Below are positions 1 to 5,821 of a stretch of 11,382 bases of DNA, in pieces. The notes under the pieces were generated by a model, which made no database searches, had not been told where the DNA came from, and saw nothing but the letters and a program-made list of their open reading frames with translations. Source of the stretch: SBAX01 sp964421865. GTDB lineage: Bacteria > Planctomycetota > Phycisphaerae > UBA1845. Position numbers and translations under genes: made by a program. Where the stretch lies: assembly GCA_964421865.1 (NCBI GenBank), contig CAYQZH010000136.1, positions 1 through 11,382 of the forward strand. The letters run 5' to 3'. Within the stretch, counting starts at the first letter, position 1; the number at the start of each line of letters is the position of its first letter.

Positions 1-1
1 C

Positions 2-283
2 AACATCGACGAGGTCCCGCAGCTCTTGAATGTTTTGTTCGGGCAGATGAGTCTGATGGGGCCGAGACCCTCGCCGGACGACGAGAACCAGCTCTGTCCG
101 GCCCGGCGGCGCGCACGGCTGTCGGTCAAGCCGGGGATCACGGGGTTGTGGCAGGTGCTACGGCTTCGCGACGATCCGGACACGGACTTCCAAGAGTGAA
201 TCTACTACGACGTCGAGTACGCACGGCACCGATCGCTGTGGCTGGATTGGCAGACTCTGGTCGGCACGCCGTGGGCCATTTTC
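2..283 (+). pseudogene. Sugar transferase C-terminal part with in-frame TGA (partial, 5' end outside window)
   Basis: This is the end of a bacterial sugar transferase (PF02397, the WbaP/PglC/EPS polyprenyl glycosylphosphotransferase family). These membrane enzymes move a sugar-1-phosphate onto undecaprenyl phosphate to start exopolysaccharide or O-antigen synthesis. The frame reads DEVPQLLNVLFGQMSLMGPR, the family's DELPQ-x-NVL-x-G-x-MSLVGPRP block, then SVKPGITGLWQV. It then hits TGA at 197-199 after DFQE. The family usually continues E-W-I-x-Y-D-x-E-Y there, and the same frame does continue IYYDVEYARHRSLWLDWQTL up to about 283. So a Trp codon TGG appears to have become TGA. The frame stays open to 476-478, but nothing recognisable follows about 283, and beyond 430 it overlaps a transposase on the other strand. 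If the stop is real, the product loses its last 30 or more residues. A base-call error, or recoding of TGA, cannot be excluded. The family call is very likely; calling it a pseudogene is an inference. Confidence 0.8.
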
Positions 284-430
284 GCCCCGCGGCGGCTATC
301 CGGCTTCCTCGCCAAGCTCGCACCAATCGGCATCTGCCGCCACGCGGGTCAAATCGGACGCCAACCGGTCGTGCATGTGCCGGTCCAGTACTACAACGCT
401 AAGGAGTCGTACATAAGTAAAGGTTACAAA

Positions 431-760
431 TCATCGCGGCGTGATGACATAGTTCCAGTCGCCGTGAAAGTCGGCTGATGTCCATGGCACGCGTTCGAGT
501 TCGGCACGAGAAACTTTTTCGCCCGGCGAATAGGGACGCCGATCGAGTGCCGCCCTGATTTTCAAACCCCTTGCGGCCGTCGTGTTCGCGATCAACTGAA
601 CGATGACCTCGTGACTGACCAGTGGCCGGCCTCGCCAGTTCATGGTGATGTGCGAAAACATCCGACGCTCGATCTCGCTCCACGGGCTCGTCCCCGGTGG
701 AAAATGGCAGACCGTCAGGCGTAAGCCGAGGCGGTCGGCCAACGCCTGCAACGCGACTTT
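431..760 (-). pseudogene. ISAzo13-family transposase, C-terminal fragment
   Basis: This is the last 109 residues of a DDE transposase of the ISAzo13 family, reading leftward to a TGA at 431-433. The diagnostic string is LTVCHFPPGTSPWSEIERRM, followed by ITMNWRGRPLVSHEVIVQLI and ending FHGDWNYVI. The Glu of SEIERR lies where the family's catalytic Glu is expected. Full-length relatives are roughly 400 residues, so about three quarters of the N-terminal side, with the other catalytic Asp residues, is missing. The in-frame codon just upstream (761-763) is a stop, and the recognisable similarity begins at Lys 758-760, so the break lies near 760. No intact terminal repeat can be identified. The fragment sits tail-to-tail against the broken sugar transferase, suggesting that an IS insertion and later deletion shaped this spot. 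It is a dead remnant. Confidence 0.85.
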
Positions 761-1061
761 CTACAGACGCGATCGGGGAGCAGGGATTGTCGAATGGCGA
801 GTGTCGATTGTCGAATGAAGGCGAGGACGCAGCCGGGCGGAACTGGGCAGGGTGAAAAAAGTGCCTCTAAAATCAGAATGTCCCTGTTGATCTTACTCTC
901 GGCTGGTCGCGCGCGATCAAGGTGATTGATACACAAAGTTGATGACCGCTCTGCCACAATCCCTGCAATCGTCGTCGCCGTCCGCACACGCCTGGTCCAG
1001 GTCTTGAAGCGACTCGGGTCTCGTGAATCCATTGTCTCGGTCGAGTTCGAACGCGCTAACC
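761..1061. other. 301-bp stretch between two IS remnants
   Basis: No complete gene is supported here. The left part (785-817) holds two exact copies of GATTGTCGAATG, at 785-796 and 806-817, set 21 bp apart. They resemble the short intergenic repeats seen again at 2560-2600. The right part holds a possible gene remnant on the minus strand, listed separately. A longer open frame on the minus strand (715-1125) runs across the ISAzo13 junction and the IS4-type terminal repeat without any recognisable motif, so it is not treated as a gene. Confidence 0.5.
917..1061 (-). pseudogene. Orphan C-terminal reading-frame remnant, Asp/Cys-rich, cut by IS
   Basis: On the minus strand a frame enters from the inverted repeat of the IS element at 1061 and runs 47 codons to TGA at 917-919. 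It includes the stretch QACADGDDDCRDCGRAVINF. The residue make-up is protein-like (acidic loop with spaced Cys, then a hydrophobic end) and unlike the arginine-rich products of shadow frames in this GC-rich DNA. The IS interrupts the frame at its 5' side, and the DNA on the far side of the IS (2461 onward) does not look like the missing upstream part. I do not recognise the protein. It may simply be a chance frame. Confidence 0.25.
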
Positions 1062-1080
1062 ACTCAAACTGACCGATTTT
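1062..1080 (+). repeat. Left terminal inverted repeat of the IS
   Basis: The sequence ACTCAAACTGACCGATTTT is repeated without mismatch as the reverse complement at 2442-2460. It overlaps the transposase stop codon. Confidence 0.9.
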
Positions 1081-2350
1081 ATGCCACGAGGAGCTTCTCC
1101 AAGCGGCGAATGACGGCACGCTCATGACTCACCTTGGCCACATCTTTGACCGCTTCGTTCCAGACCCTTTGCCGCAGTTCTTGTTTGAGCTGCCAGATCG
1201 GCGGAAGTCGAAGCACGTTCTTGGCATCCTTGCGGCCTTGGGCACGTTGGGCCTCCAAGCCCACGTGGGTCAGGCAGGCCTAGGCGCAGTCGACCAGGTG
1301 CAGGTGTCTAACCACAGCCCGGTATCGCAGTACGCGATAGGCGCCCAGCCCCAGGTTCTGCTTCTCATCCTTGATCAGCAGTTCCATGGACCAGCGACGC
1401 AGGTAGTCCCCAACCACCCTGTTGGGCGATCGCTTCAAATCGTTGGTCACCAAGGTGATGACCGCGCCGTCCCCGCGCCTCCGCGAGAAGACGACGTTAA
1501 CTTCTCCCAGTTTCTTCATCGTTCCGACACGCCCGGCCCCACGGTAGCCATGCGTCCGCTGCAGCCCGGTGACATTCACCCACTTCCCCGAGCGACGCAG
1601 AACGTTCGGGGCATACGAAGTCAGGCGATGTCCGCCGCGGGACGACCCCTCAACGGTCGGCCGCCGGTTGGACTTGGCCACCCCGATGTCATGCCAGCCC
1701 TTGTTTTCCACGGCCCGCACTACGTTGCCGCACAAGTAGTAGGAATCAAACAAGACGGTGACCGGAACGTCGGAAGGGAAGGGCAACGAAGCGATCGCTC
1801 GCGCCGCCAGTCTTGTCCTGAGCCTCGAAGGATCGGTCAGGGTGGTGAAGGACACGCCGAGCTTGGCCGCGTCCTGTTTCTTGACGTACAGCCAACTGCC
1901 CCAGGGGATGGTCACGCCGCGATAGTACAGGCAGGCCTTGAGGATGGTGTGCCCCGTGGCGTAGCGTTTTTCGGCGTGAGGATAGAGCTTGCCGACCGCC
2001 TCCATCCCTTCGAGGCTCAGGGCAAGCTTCTTGGCTCGCTTGAGAGTCTGGGTGTCGTCGAGGATGAAGTAGATCGTCTCCCCCTGGCGATAGAGCCGGC
2101 TGAACCGCTGCAAGGCGATGGCCCGCAGGACCTCCGATTCGTCCCAGTGGCTTGGCCACCGGAACTCGCCGTCGTTGGTGCGGTGGGTGTGCCCTCGGAG
2201 CAGGCCGTTGAGCCGCCCAACGGTGTGCTCGACCCCCACGGCCATGGCCATGACCCATCCCCAGAAGTGCGGCCAGGCGGGTTTGGAGAAGAAACGGCGC
2301 TGCGGGTGAAAAAAGCTGGACAAAACGCGGGGCGTTGTGCCGATGGTCAT
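1079..2350 (-). pseudogene. IS4-superfamily DDE transposase with in-frame TAG
   Basis: This is the transposase of the surrounding IS: about 422 residues plus one internal TAG. The preferred start is ATG at 2348-2350 (MTIGTTPRVLSSFF), because AGGAGG lies 11 bases upstream. An upstream GTG at 2435-2437 would add 29 residues. The DDE catalytic features visible are YFILDDTQ (first Asp), VTVLFDSYYLCG (second Asp) and YLRRWSMELLIKDEK. The last fits the IS4-superfamily signature Y-(2)-R-(3)-E-(6)-K exactly and contains the catalytic Glu. The frame then reads HLHLVDCA, TAG at 1280-1282, and ACLTHVGLEAQ in the same frame, ending RRLEKLLVA. The stop therefore lies past the catalytic core and removes about 66 residues. 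The product most resembles the IS701/DDE_5-type branch, but the exact IS family is uncertain. Whether the truncated enzyme keeps activity is unknown. Confidence 0.85.
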
Positions 2351-2441
2351 CCTGCGGTGGTCCTCCTGACCGGGTGTCGTTTCCAACACCGGTATCGGCA
2401 GGAAACACCGCTTTTTTGTGGCCCGATCCGCGTTCACGACG

Positions 2442-2460
2442 AAAATCGGTCAGTTTGAGT
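2442..2460 (-). repeat. Right terminal inverted repeat of the IS
   Basis: This is the exact reverse complement of 1062-1080. It lies upstream of the transposase start and ends at the DNA that leads into the parS-like site. Confidence 0.9.
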
Positions 2461-2512
2461 ATTGAGCCGCTGCGCCTTCCGCGCCCGCTCCGCGCGCCGG
2501 CAGCGCGGGTTT

Positions 2513-2528
2513 TGTTTCACGTGGAACA
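2513..2528. promoter_or_regulatory. parS-like ParB-binding site
   Basis: The 16-mer TGTTTCACGTGGAACA has the reverse complement TGTTCCACGTGAAACA, which fits the widely conserved chromosomal parS consensus TGTTNCACGTGAAACA. The invariant CACGTG core and both GTT/AAC arms are present. ParB (Spo0J) binds such sites as a clamp to organise and segregate the chromosome. The site is intergenic, 53 bp beyond the end of the IS. One site alone does not prove function, but chance matches to this palindrome are rare. No parA or parB gene is visible nearby. Confidence 0.65.
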
Positions 2529-2674
2529 ACGTTGGTGCCAACATGGCACTGCTCTTCATTCGATAATCGACATTTAGCAATCGGCAATTGGCAATTGCCC
2601 CGTGGAGTGCCACCATCGTGTCGCTTCCGCTCTACGCTCGGATTGTCCGCGGGCTTGCCGGTGCGGCCCTGGTC

Positions 2675-2714
2675 CCTTCGTGCCTTCGTCCCTTCGTCCC
2701 TTCGTCCCTCCATC
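2675..2714. repeat. Tandem 8-bp repeat, about five units
   Basis: The units read CCTTCGTG, then CCTTCGTC three times, then the variant CCTCCATC, and a partial CCCTCCATC follows. Since 8 is not a multiple of 3, this is unlikely to be coding. It looks like a replication-slippage tract within the spacer. Confidence 0.85.
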
Positions 2715-2903
2715 CCCTCCATCTCGGCTTTTCGGCGTTTTGCCGTTTCCGTCCGTGCCTACCTGCCTTCGTAACTCGTAACTGCCGTTCGGTGCTCGCT
2801 CCGCGATCGTCTCCCCCTGCTCCGCGCCCCACAGGCCCCTCGAGCCGTGCTCCGTGATCCGGCCCCTGTCGTGTCTGCCCGCGAGTTACTACCGTACCCC
2901 CCG

Positions 2904-3842
2904 ATGTGGAACGTCTATGCCCTGCTTGCCGCGACGACCCTGATCGCCGGTTTGACGCCGATCGCCGCCCGGATGGCGACGGCCGAACTGCCCCCGCTGA
3001 CGCTGGCGTTTTGCCGGTTCGGATCGGCCGGCGTGCTGCTGCTGTTGACCGGCCGGGCGATGGGACTGCGCTGGTCGATTACGCCCTCCCAACGGCGTGT
3101 GCTCATCGTCCTCGGAGCGCTTTGTGTGCCGATCAACCAGACCGGCTTTCTGTTTGGGATCAAACTGGCCAACGCCTCCCACGCCGCGATCGCCTACGCC
3201 CTCGTACCGCTGCTGGTGTTTTGGATTTCCCTCGCTCTGCGGCGCACGACGCTCACCCTGCGGATGACCTTGGCCTCGTTGTCGGCCTTTGCGGGCGCGA
3301 CGGTGGTCGACCTGTCCACCGGACCGGCCGTCTCCCAACCCGGGCGATTGGGGTTCGGGCTGATCGTCGGGGACGGGCTGCTCCTCTCGGCGGCGGTGAG
3401 TTGGTCGGTCTTCGTGGTCCTCAGTCAGCCGCTGGTCAAGGAGCTGGGGGCCGTCCAAACCCTGACGGCCGCGTTCGTGATCGGAACCGTCTGGCAAGTC
3501 CCCCTGGTCGCCGCGGACGGTCTGTGGTTCGATCTATCGACGTTCGATCTCGCTCGCGTGACCTGGCGGGGGTGGACGGGCTTCGGCTTCATCACCCTCG
3601 TGACCGCCTACACGAACTACCTTCTGTGGTATCTCGTCACGGCCCGATACGACGTCACCCGCTCGTCGGTGGTGACCAACGCCCACTTCCTCATCACCGT
3701 ACTGGTGGAGGCGGCGTGGTTTCAGCAAAAGCTCAGCGCATGGGTGGCGGTGGGGTCCGCGCTGCTGATCGCCGGGATCGTTCTGGCGACTTCGCGAGCG
3801 GACTCGGTCCCGGTTTCAAACGCGGAGTCGTCTGGTCGGTAG
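2904..3842 (+). CDS. EamA-family (DMT superfamily) transporter, 312 aa
   Basis: This is an inner-membrane permease of the drug/metabolite transporter superfamily, a large group of exporters and importers of small metabolites. The substrate cannot be read from the sequence. The protein has ten hydrophobic segments arranged as two five-helix EamA repeats. The first repeat has the typical early loop AELPPLTLAFCRFGSAGVLL and the helix-4 motif AIAYALVPLLVFWISLALRR. The second starts near LGFGLIVGDGLLLSAAVSWS and ends SALLIAGIVLATSR. About 310 residues is the usual family length. ATG at 2904 was chosen because the first membrane helix follows at once (MWNVYALLAATTLIAG). A GTG at 2847 would add 19 residues with no membrane character. 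Neither start has a good ribosome binding site. The gene is convergent with the hemerythrin-like gene, whose stop lies 10 bp away, so the two are not an operon. Confidence 0.9.
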   Translation: MWNVYALLAATTLIAGLTPIAARMATAELPPLTLAFCRFGSAGVLLLLTGRAMGLRWSITPSQRRVLIVLGALCVPINQTGFLFGIKLANASHAAIAYALVPLLVFWISLALRRTTLTLRMTLASLSAFAGATVVDLSTGPAVSQPGRLGFGLIVGDGLLLSAAVSWSVFVVLSQPLVKELGAVQTLTAAFVIGTVWQVPLVAADGLWFDLSTFDLARVTWRGWTGFGFITLVTAYTNYLLWYLVTARYDVTRSSVVTNAHFLITVLVEAAWFQQKLSAWVAVGSALLIAGIVLATSRADSVPVSNAESSGR

Positions 3843-3852
3843 GGATCGACGG

Positions 3853-4317
3853 TCAGCTTTCCCCGCCGGTGTCGCGGCAGAGGGCGATGGCGAAGAGGCG
3901 GTCCTCCTCCGCGTCGTGGCGACGAAGGACGGCGATCAACTCCCGCACGCGCAGGATGAAAACGTCCTTGTCCTCGACCGACTGGTCGGCGATGGCGTCC
4001 ACGTGGCGGATGAGCCGATCGAGCTGCCCGAGAATGCGAGGATGTTCCCCGCGCAGCCGGTCCCACTCCTCGGTCAACTCACTGGGGATGACGGCGCCGG
4101 GCGCCGCGGTCGTCCGCAGGTAGTCCGCCGCGTGGTGCGCGCGAATGTGGGCGTGCAACTGCTTGAATTCCTCGGCGAGTGCTGCGAAACGAGCCGCTTC
4201 CGCGTCGCGCTCCAGGCCGGCCTCCAGCACCTCCTCCACGCGTCCCAAGGCCTTTTTGATGGATTCATCCGGCGACGGCCGAGAGCCGACGTGCGGACCC
4301 GATGTCGTGGCGGTCAT
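3853..4317 (-). CDS. Hemerythrin-like (HHE) domain protein, 154 aa
   Basis: This is a small soluble helical protein that fits the hemerythrin HHE cation-binding family, whose members hold a non-haem di-iron centre and sense or carry oxygen or respond to iron and oxidative or nitrosative stress. Candidate metal ligands come in clusters: H55, H57, H61 and H62 in LHAHIRAHH; E91 and H92 in GEHPRILGQLDRLIRH with H105; and H134, E137 and E138 in LRRHDAEEDRLF. The His-x3-Glu near the C-terminus is the most family-like part. The first 20 residues are low complexity and the rest is predicted to be helical. The start is ATG at 4315-4317, with AGGAGG seven bases upstream, the clearest ribosome binding site in the window. 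A GTG-type extension further upstream is unnecessary. Some iron-site residues cannot be assigned with certainty, so the biochemical role is an inference from the family. Confidence 0.75.
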   Translation of the reverse strand: MTATTSGPHVGSRPSPDESIKKALGRVEEVLEAGLERDAEAARFAALAEEFKQLHAHIRAHHAADYLRTTAAPGAVIPSELTEEWDRLRGEHPRILGQLDRLIRHVDAIADQSVEDKDVFILRVRELIAVLRRHDAEEDRLFAIALCRDTGGES

Positions 4318-4500
4318 GGCTGTTCCTCCTGTCCCTGCCGATAAGGTCCCCACGGTGTGGCACCGCTTTCCCGCCCGTCCGAATACGGGACGGGAACCCC
4401 GTGCCGCACGATGGCGATATCGTCCTTGCACCGTGCATTGTGAACCAGTCGTCGATGTGTTTCAATACTCTCTCGACGATGGTGCGGGTTTTCCCTGGGT
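4318..4500. other. Upstream region of the hemerythrin-like gene
   Basis: No gene is supported. A hairpin with a 7-bp perfect stem (CCCGTCC at 4374-4380 and GGACGGG at 4388-4394, 7-base loop) lies about 60 bases upstream of the hemerythrin-like start. Its function is unknown. No clear promoter is visible. Confidence 0.4.
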
Positions 4501-4651
4501 GCATCCCGTTTGGGGTGGCGAAAATGCCCACGGGATGTCATTCTGAGCGCCGCGAAGAATCTTCTTACGCGTCTAGATGCTTCGCTCCGAGATTCTTCGC
4601 TACGCTCAGAATGACGCGGAACGATTACCCACGCCACCCTTAATGGGATGC
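4501..4651. repeat. Nested inverted-repeat element of the 'HSERREES' type, 151 bp
   Basis: The outer arms are 4501-4520 (GCATCCCGTTTGGGGTGGCG) and 4632-4651, pairing 17 of 20. The inner arms are 4538-4561 and 4591-4614, pairing 22 of 24. The inner part translates as CHSERREESSYASRCFAPRF on the plus strand and as RHSERSEES on the minus strand. This is a well-known intergenic palindromic repeat of bacteria that is often misread as a small protein. It has no protein-coding role here. It may have spread as a non-autonomous element or act as a folded RNA at transcript ends. Confidence 0.85.
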
Positions 4652-4709
4652 GCCCGCGGGTTTGTCCTCACGGCCCCAGACCGGGCCGAAAGGCTTCCGG
4701 TGCTGTGAT

Positions 4710-4725
4710 TTGTGCAATTGCACAA
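4710..4725. promoter_or_regulatory. Perfect 16-bp palindrome, possible operator
   Basis: TTGTGCAATTGCACAA reads the same on both strands and lies 35 bases before the lipoprotein start codon at 4761, where a repressor or activator dimer could bind. It is AT-rich compared with the surrounding GC-rich DNA. No regulator gene sits next to it, so the binding protein is unknown. Confidence 0.45.
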
Positions 4726-4760
4726 TCAACCGCGGCGTCTGGGTTGCACATAGTTCCGCC

Positions 4761-5687
4761 ATGAAGTGCTTCTACGTGGTCGTGCTCATTTCCGGCGCGG
4801 TCGGCCTAACCGGCGTTTCGTCGTGCCATCCGTCCACAAGTCGGCGCGTGAACCAGACGCCGCCGCAGGTCGATCCGTCCTGGCGGCCCACCGCCGAACA
4901 GATCATAGCCCGGACGCAAGCCACGTTCCAACACGCGATCTTCTACAAGCCGCGCGAGGACTCCATGACCGGCCTGGAAATGACCTTCGCCCCGCTCCTT
5001 GTTCAAGAGGTTGCCGGGGGCGACGCTCCCGGCGCGCCGGGATTCGGTGCGTTGGTCGCCGCCGACGGGTCGCGTGCCCGGATTGACTCCGAAAAACCGA
5101 CGCTCTACGCAACGACGGTCACGACGGCCATCGACGGCGCCGACCATGAGCAGGTGGTTTATGTTTGGCGCTACCCGGCTCCTGGCGGCGGCGAGCGTTG
5201 CATTTCCCACGAGGGGCGCGGCGTACGCATCACTCTCGGCCAAAACGGGTTCCCGCTCGTATGGGAAGCGCTCTCCACCGATACGCGGACGACGGTCCTT
5301 TTCATCGCGGAATCTTTGGAGCAAGCCGCCCGACGCCAATTCGGCGATCCTCTCCCCGGCCGGCGCTTTTCGATCGAACGCGCCGCCGATGAAGCGCCGG
5401 ACGTGGTTGTGGCCCGGATCATCGACGACGGGCCTGTGCCCATGGGGCCGTACGTCTACCTCGACGCCCCGCCAAGCCGCGCGCTGACGACCGTCCTTTG
5501 CCGCTGTAGCCCATCCCAGGTCGAGGCGTTGATCGAAACGCGGTACTACGATCTTCTTCCGTTCGAAACCATCGACCCGAACAACGGGGGACTGATGCGG
5601 TGGGCAGGCACACTGGTTTACGGCGAGTCCCGATGCGCCGCACCGGGGAAGTCTCTCGACCGCATCCTCCGTTGGCCGAGGATGTAG
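4761..5687 (+). CDS. Unrecognised lipoprotein, 308 aa
   Basis: The function is not recognised. The N-terminus is a lipoprotein signal: MKCFYVVVLISGAVGL, then the lipobox V19-S20-S21-C22, so the mature protein would be lipid-anchored at Cys22 and lie outside the inner membrane. The mature part starts with a polar Ser/Thr/Pro linker, followed by a helical stretch (PTAEQIIARTQATFQHAIFY) and a mixed alpha/beta body. Features include a PGAPG turn encoded by a repeated palindrome at 5027-5042, a CRC motif (VLCRCSPSQVE) and a basic end (SLDRILRWPRM). ATG at 4761 was chosen because it starts the signal peptide. An in-frame start at 4662 would add 33 residues that carry no signal and read through the palindrome. 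No Shine-Dalgarno sequence is evident. The gene seems to be a single unit, with a hairpin after it at 5695-5730. Confidence 0.75.
   Translation: MKCFYVVVLISGAVGLTGVSSCHPSTSRRVNQTPPQVDPSWRPTAEQIIARTQATFQHAIFYKPREDSMTGLEMTFAPLLVQEVAGGDAPGAPGFGALVAADGSRARIDSEKPTLYATTVTTAIDGADHEQVVYVWRYPAPGGGERCISHEGRGVRITLGQNGFPLVWEALSTDTRTTVLFIAESLEQAARRQFGDPLPGRRFSIERAADEAPDVVVARIIDDGPVPMGPYVYLDAPPSRALTTVLCRCSPSQVEALIETRYYDLLPFETIDPNNGGLMRWAGTLVYGESRCAAPGKSLDRILRWPRM
5027..5042. repeat. 16-bp palindrome, copy 1 (in lipoprotein gene)
   Basis: TCCCGGCGCGCCGGGA is a perfect palindrome that also occurs at 8525-8540 and 9014-9029. In all three places it is read in the same frame as Pro-Gly-Ala-Pro-Gly. Confidence 0.8.
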
Positions 5688-5694
5688 CTGCCGC

Positions 5695-5730
5695 CCCCAA
5701 ACATCCGACCGAAACCGGGCGGTTTTGGGG
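5695..5730 (+). terminator. Possible hairpin terminator after the lipoprotein gene
   Basis: CCCCAAA (5695-5701) pairs with TTTGGGG (5724-5730), and CCGAAACC with GGTTTTGG inside could extend the fold. It lies 7 bases past the stop codon and before the promoter of the next gene. There is no uridine run after it, so intrinsic termination is uncertain. Confidence 0.4.
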
Positions 5731-5731
5731 C

Positions 5732-5761
5732 TTGTGCTGACCCGGCGGGCGGCTGTACAAT
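5732..5761 (+). promoter_or_regulatory. Candidate sigma-70 promoter for the RCC1-repeat gene
   Basis: TTGTGC (-35, 5732-5737) and TACAAT (-10, 5756-5761) are 18 bp apart. The -10 differs from TATAAT at one base. Transcription would start near 5768, giving a leader of about 54 bases that includes the ribosome binding site at 5811. Confidence 0.5.
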
Positions 5762-5810
5762 GGAGCTTCGTTCTTTTCGATCGCCGCAATCGGGTCCGGC
5801 GAACATATTG

Positions 5811-5816
5811 AGGAGG
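5811..5816 (+). promoter_or_regulatory. Strong ribosome binding site for the RCC1-repeat gene
   Basis: AGGAGG is followed by a five-base spacer and then ATG at 5822. This fixes the start of the RCC1-repeat gene. Confidence 0.85.
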
Positions 5817-5821
5817 GCTCT

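Larger units (their letters stand above)
1062..2460 (-). mobile_element. IS4-superfamily insertion sequence, 1399 bp, perfect 19-bp inverted repeats
   Basis: Both ends carry the same sequence in inverted orientation. The left end is ACTCAAACTGACCGATTTT (1062-1080) and the right end is its exact reverse complement (2442-2460). The match stops at both edges, so these are the terminal inverted repeats or very nearly so. The single transposase gene fills the element, and its TAA stop (1079-1081) lies inside the left repeat. No target-site duplication is visible: the left flank ends CGCGCTAACC and the right flank begins ATTGAGCCGC. This suggests rearrangement or deletion after insertion, or that the true ends differ by a few bases. 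With an in-frame TAG in its transposase, the copy is probably inactive on its own. Confidence 0.85.
2461..2903. other. Repeat-rich intergenic region
   Basis: About 440 bp lie between the IS and the permease gene. No frame here has protein-like content. Apart from the features listed separately, the stretch has GGCAATT-like short repeats at about 2577-2600 (CAATCGGCAATTGGCAATTG) and a doubled CGTAACT near 2770. Such slippage-prone fillers are typical of non-coding spacer DNA in planctomycete-like genomes. That comparison is from memory. Confidence 0.6.

Noticed and set aside
1124..2458. 444-codon open frame on the plus strand
   Set aside because: It is the shadow of the transposase on the other strand. 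It runs across the whole IS, has no family motif, and the minus strand has an exact YREK signature.
2906..4123. 405-codon open frame on the plus strand overlapping the permease
   Set aside because: It is Arg/Asp-rich with no membrane segments or motifs, and it runs through the permease and into the convergent gene. It is typical of shadow frames in GC-rich DNA.
4302..4643. Small protein reading CHSERREESSYASRCFAPRF
   Set aside because: This peptide is the translation of a common palindromic intergenic repeat, seen as protein-like on both strands; it is not a gene.
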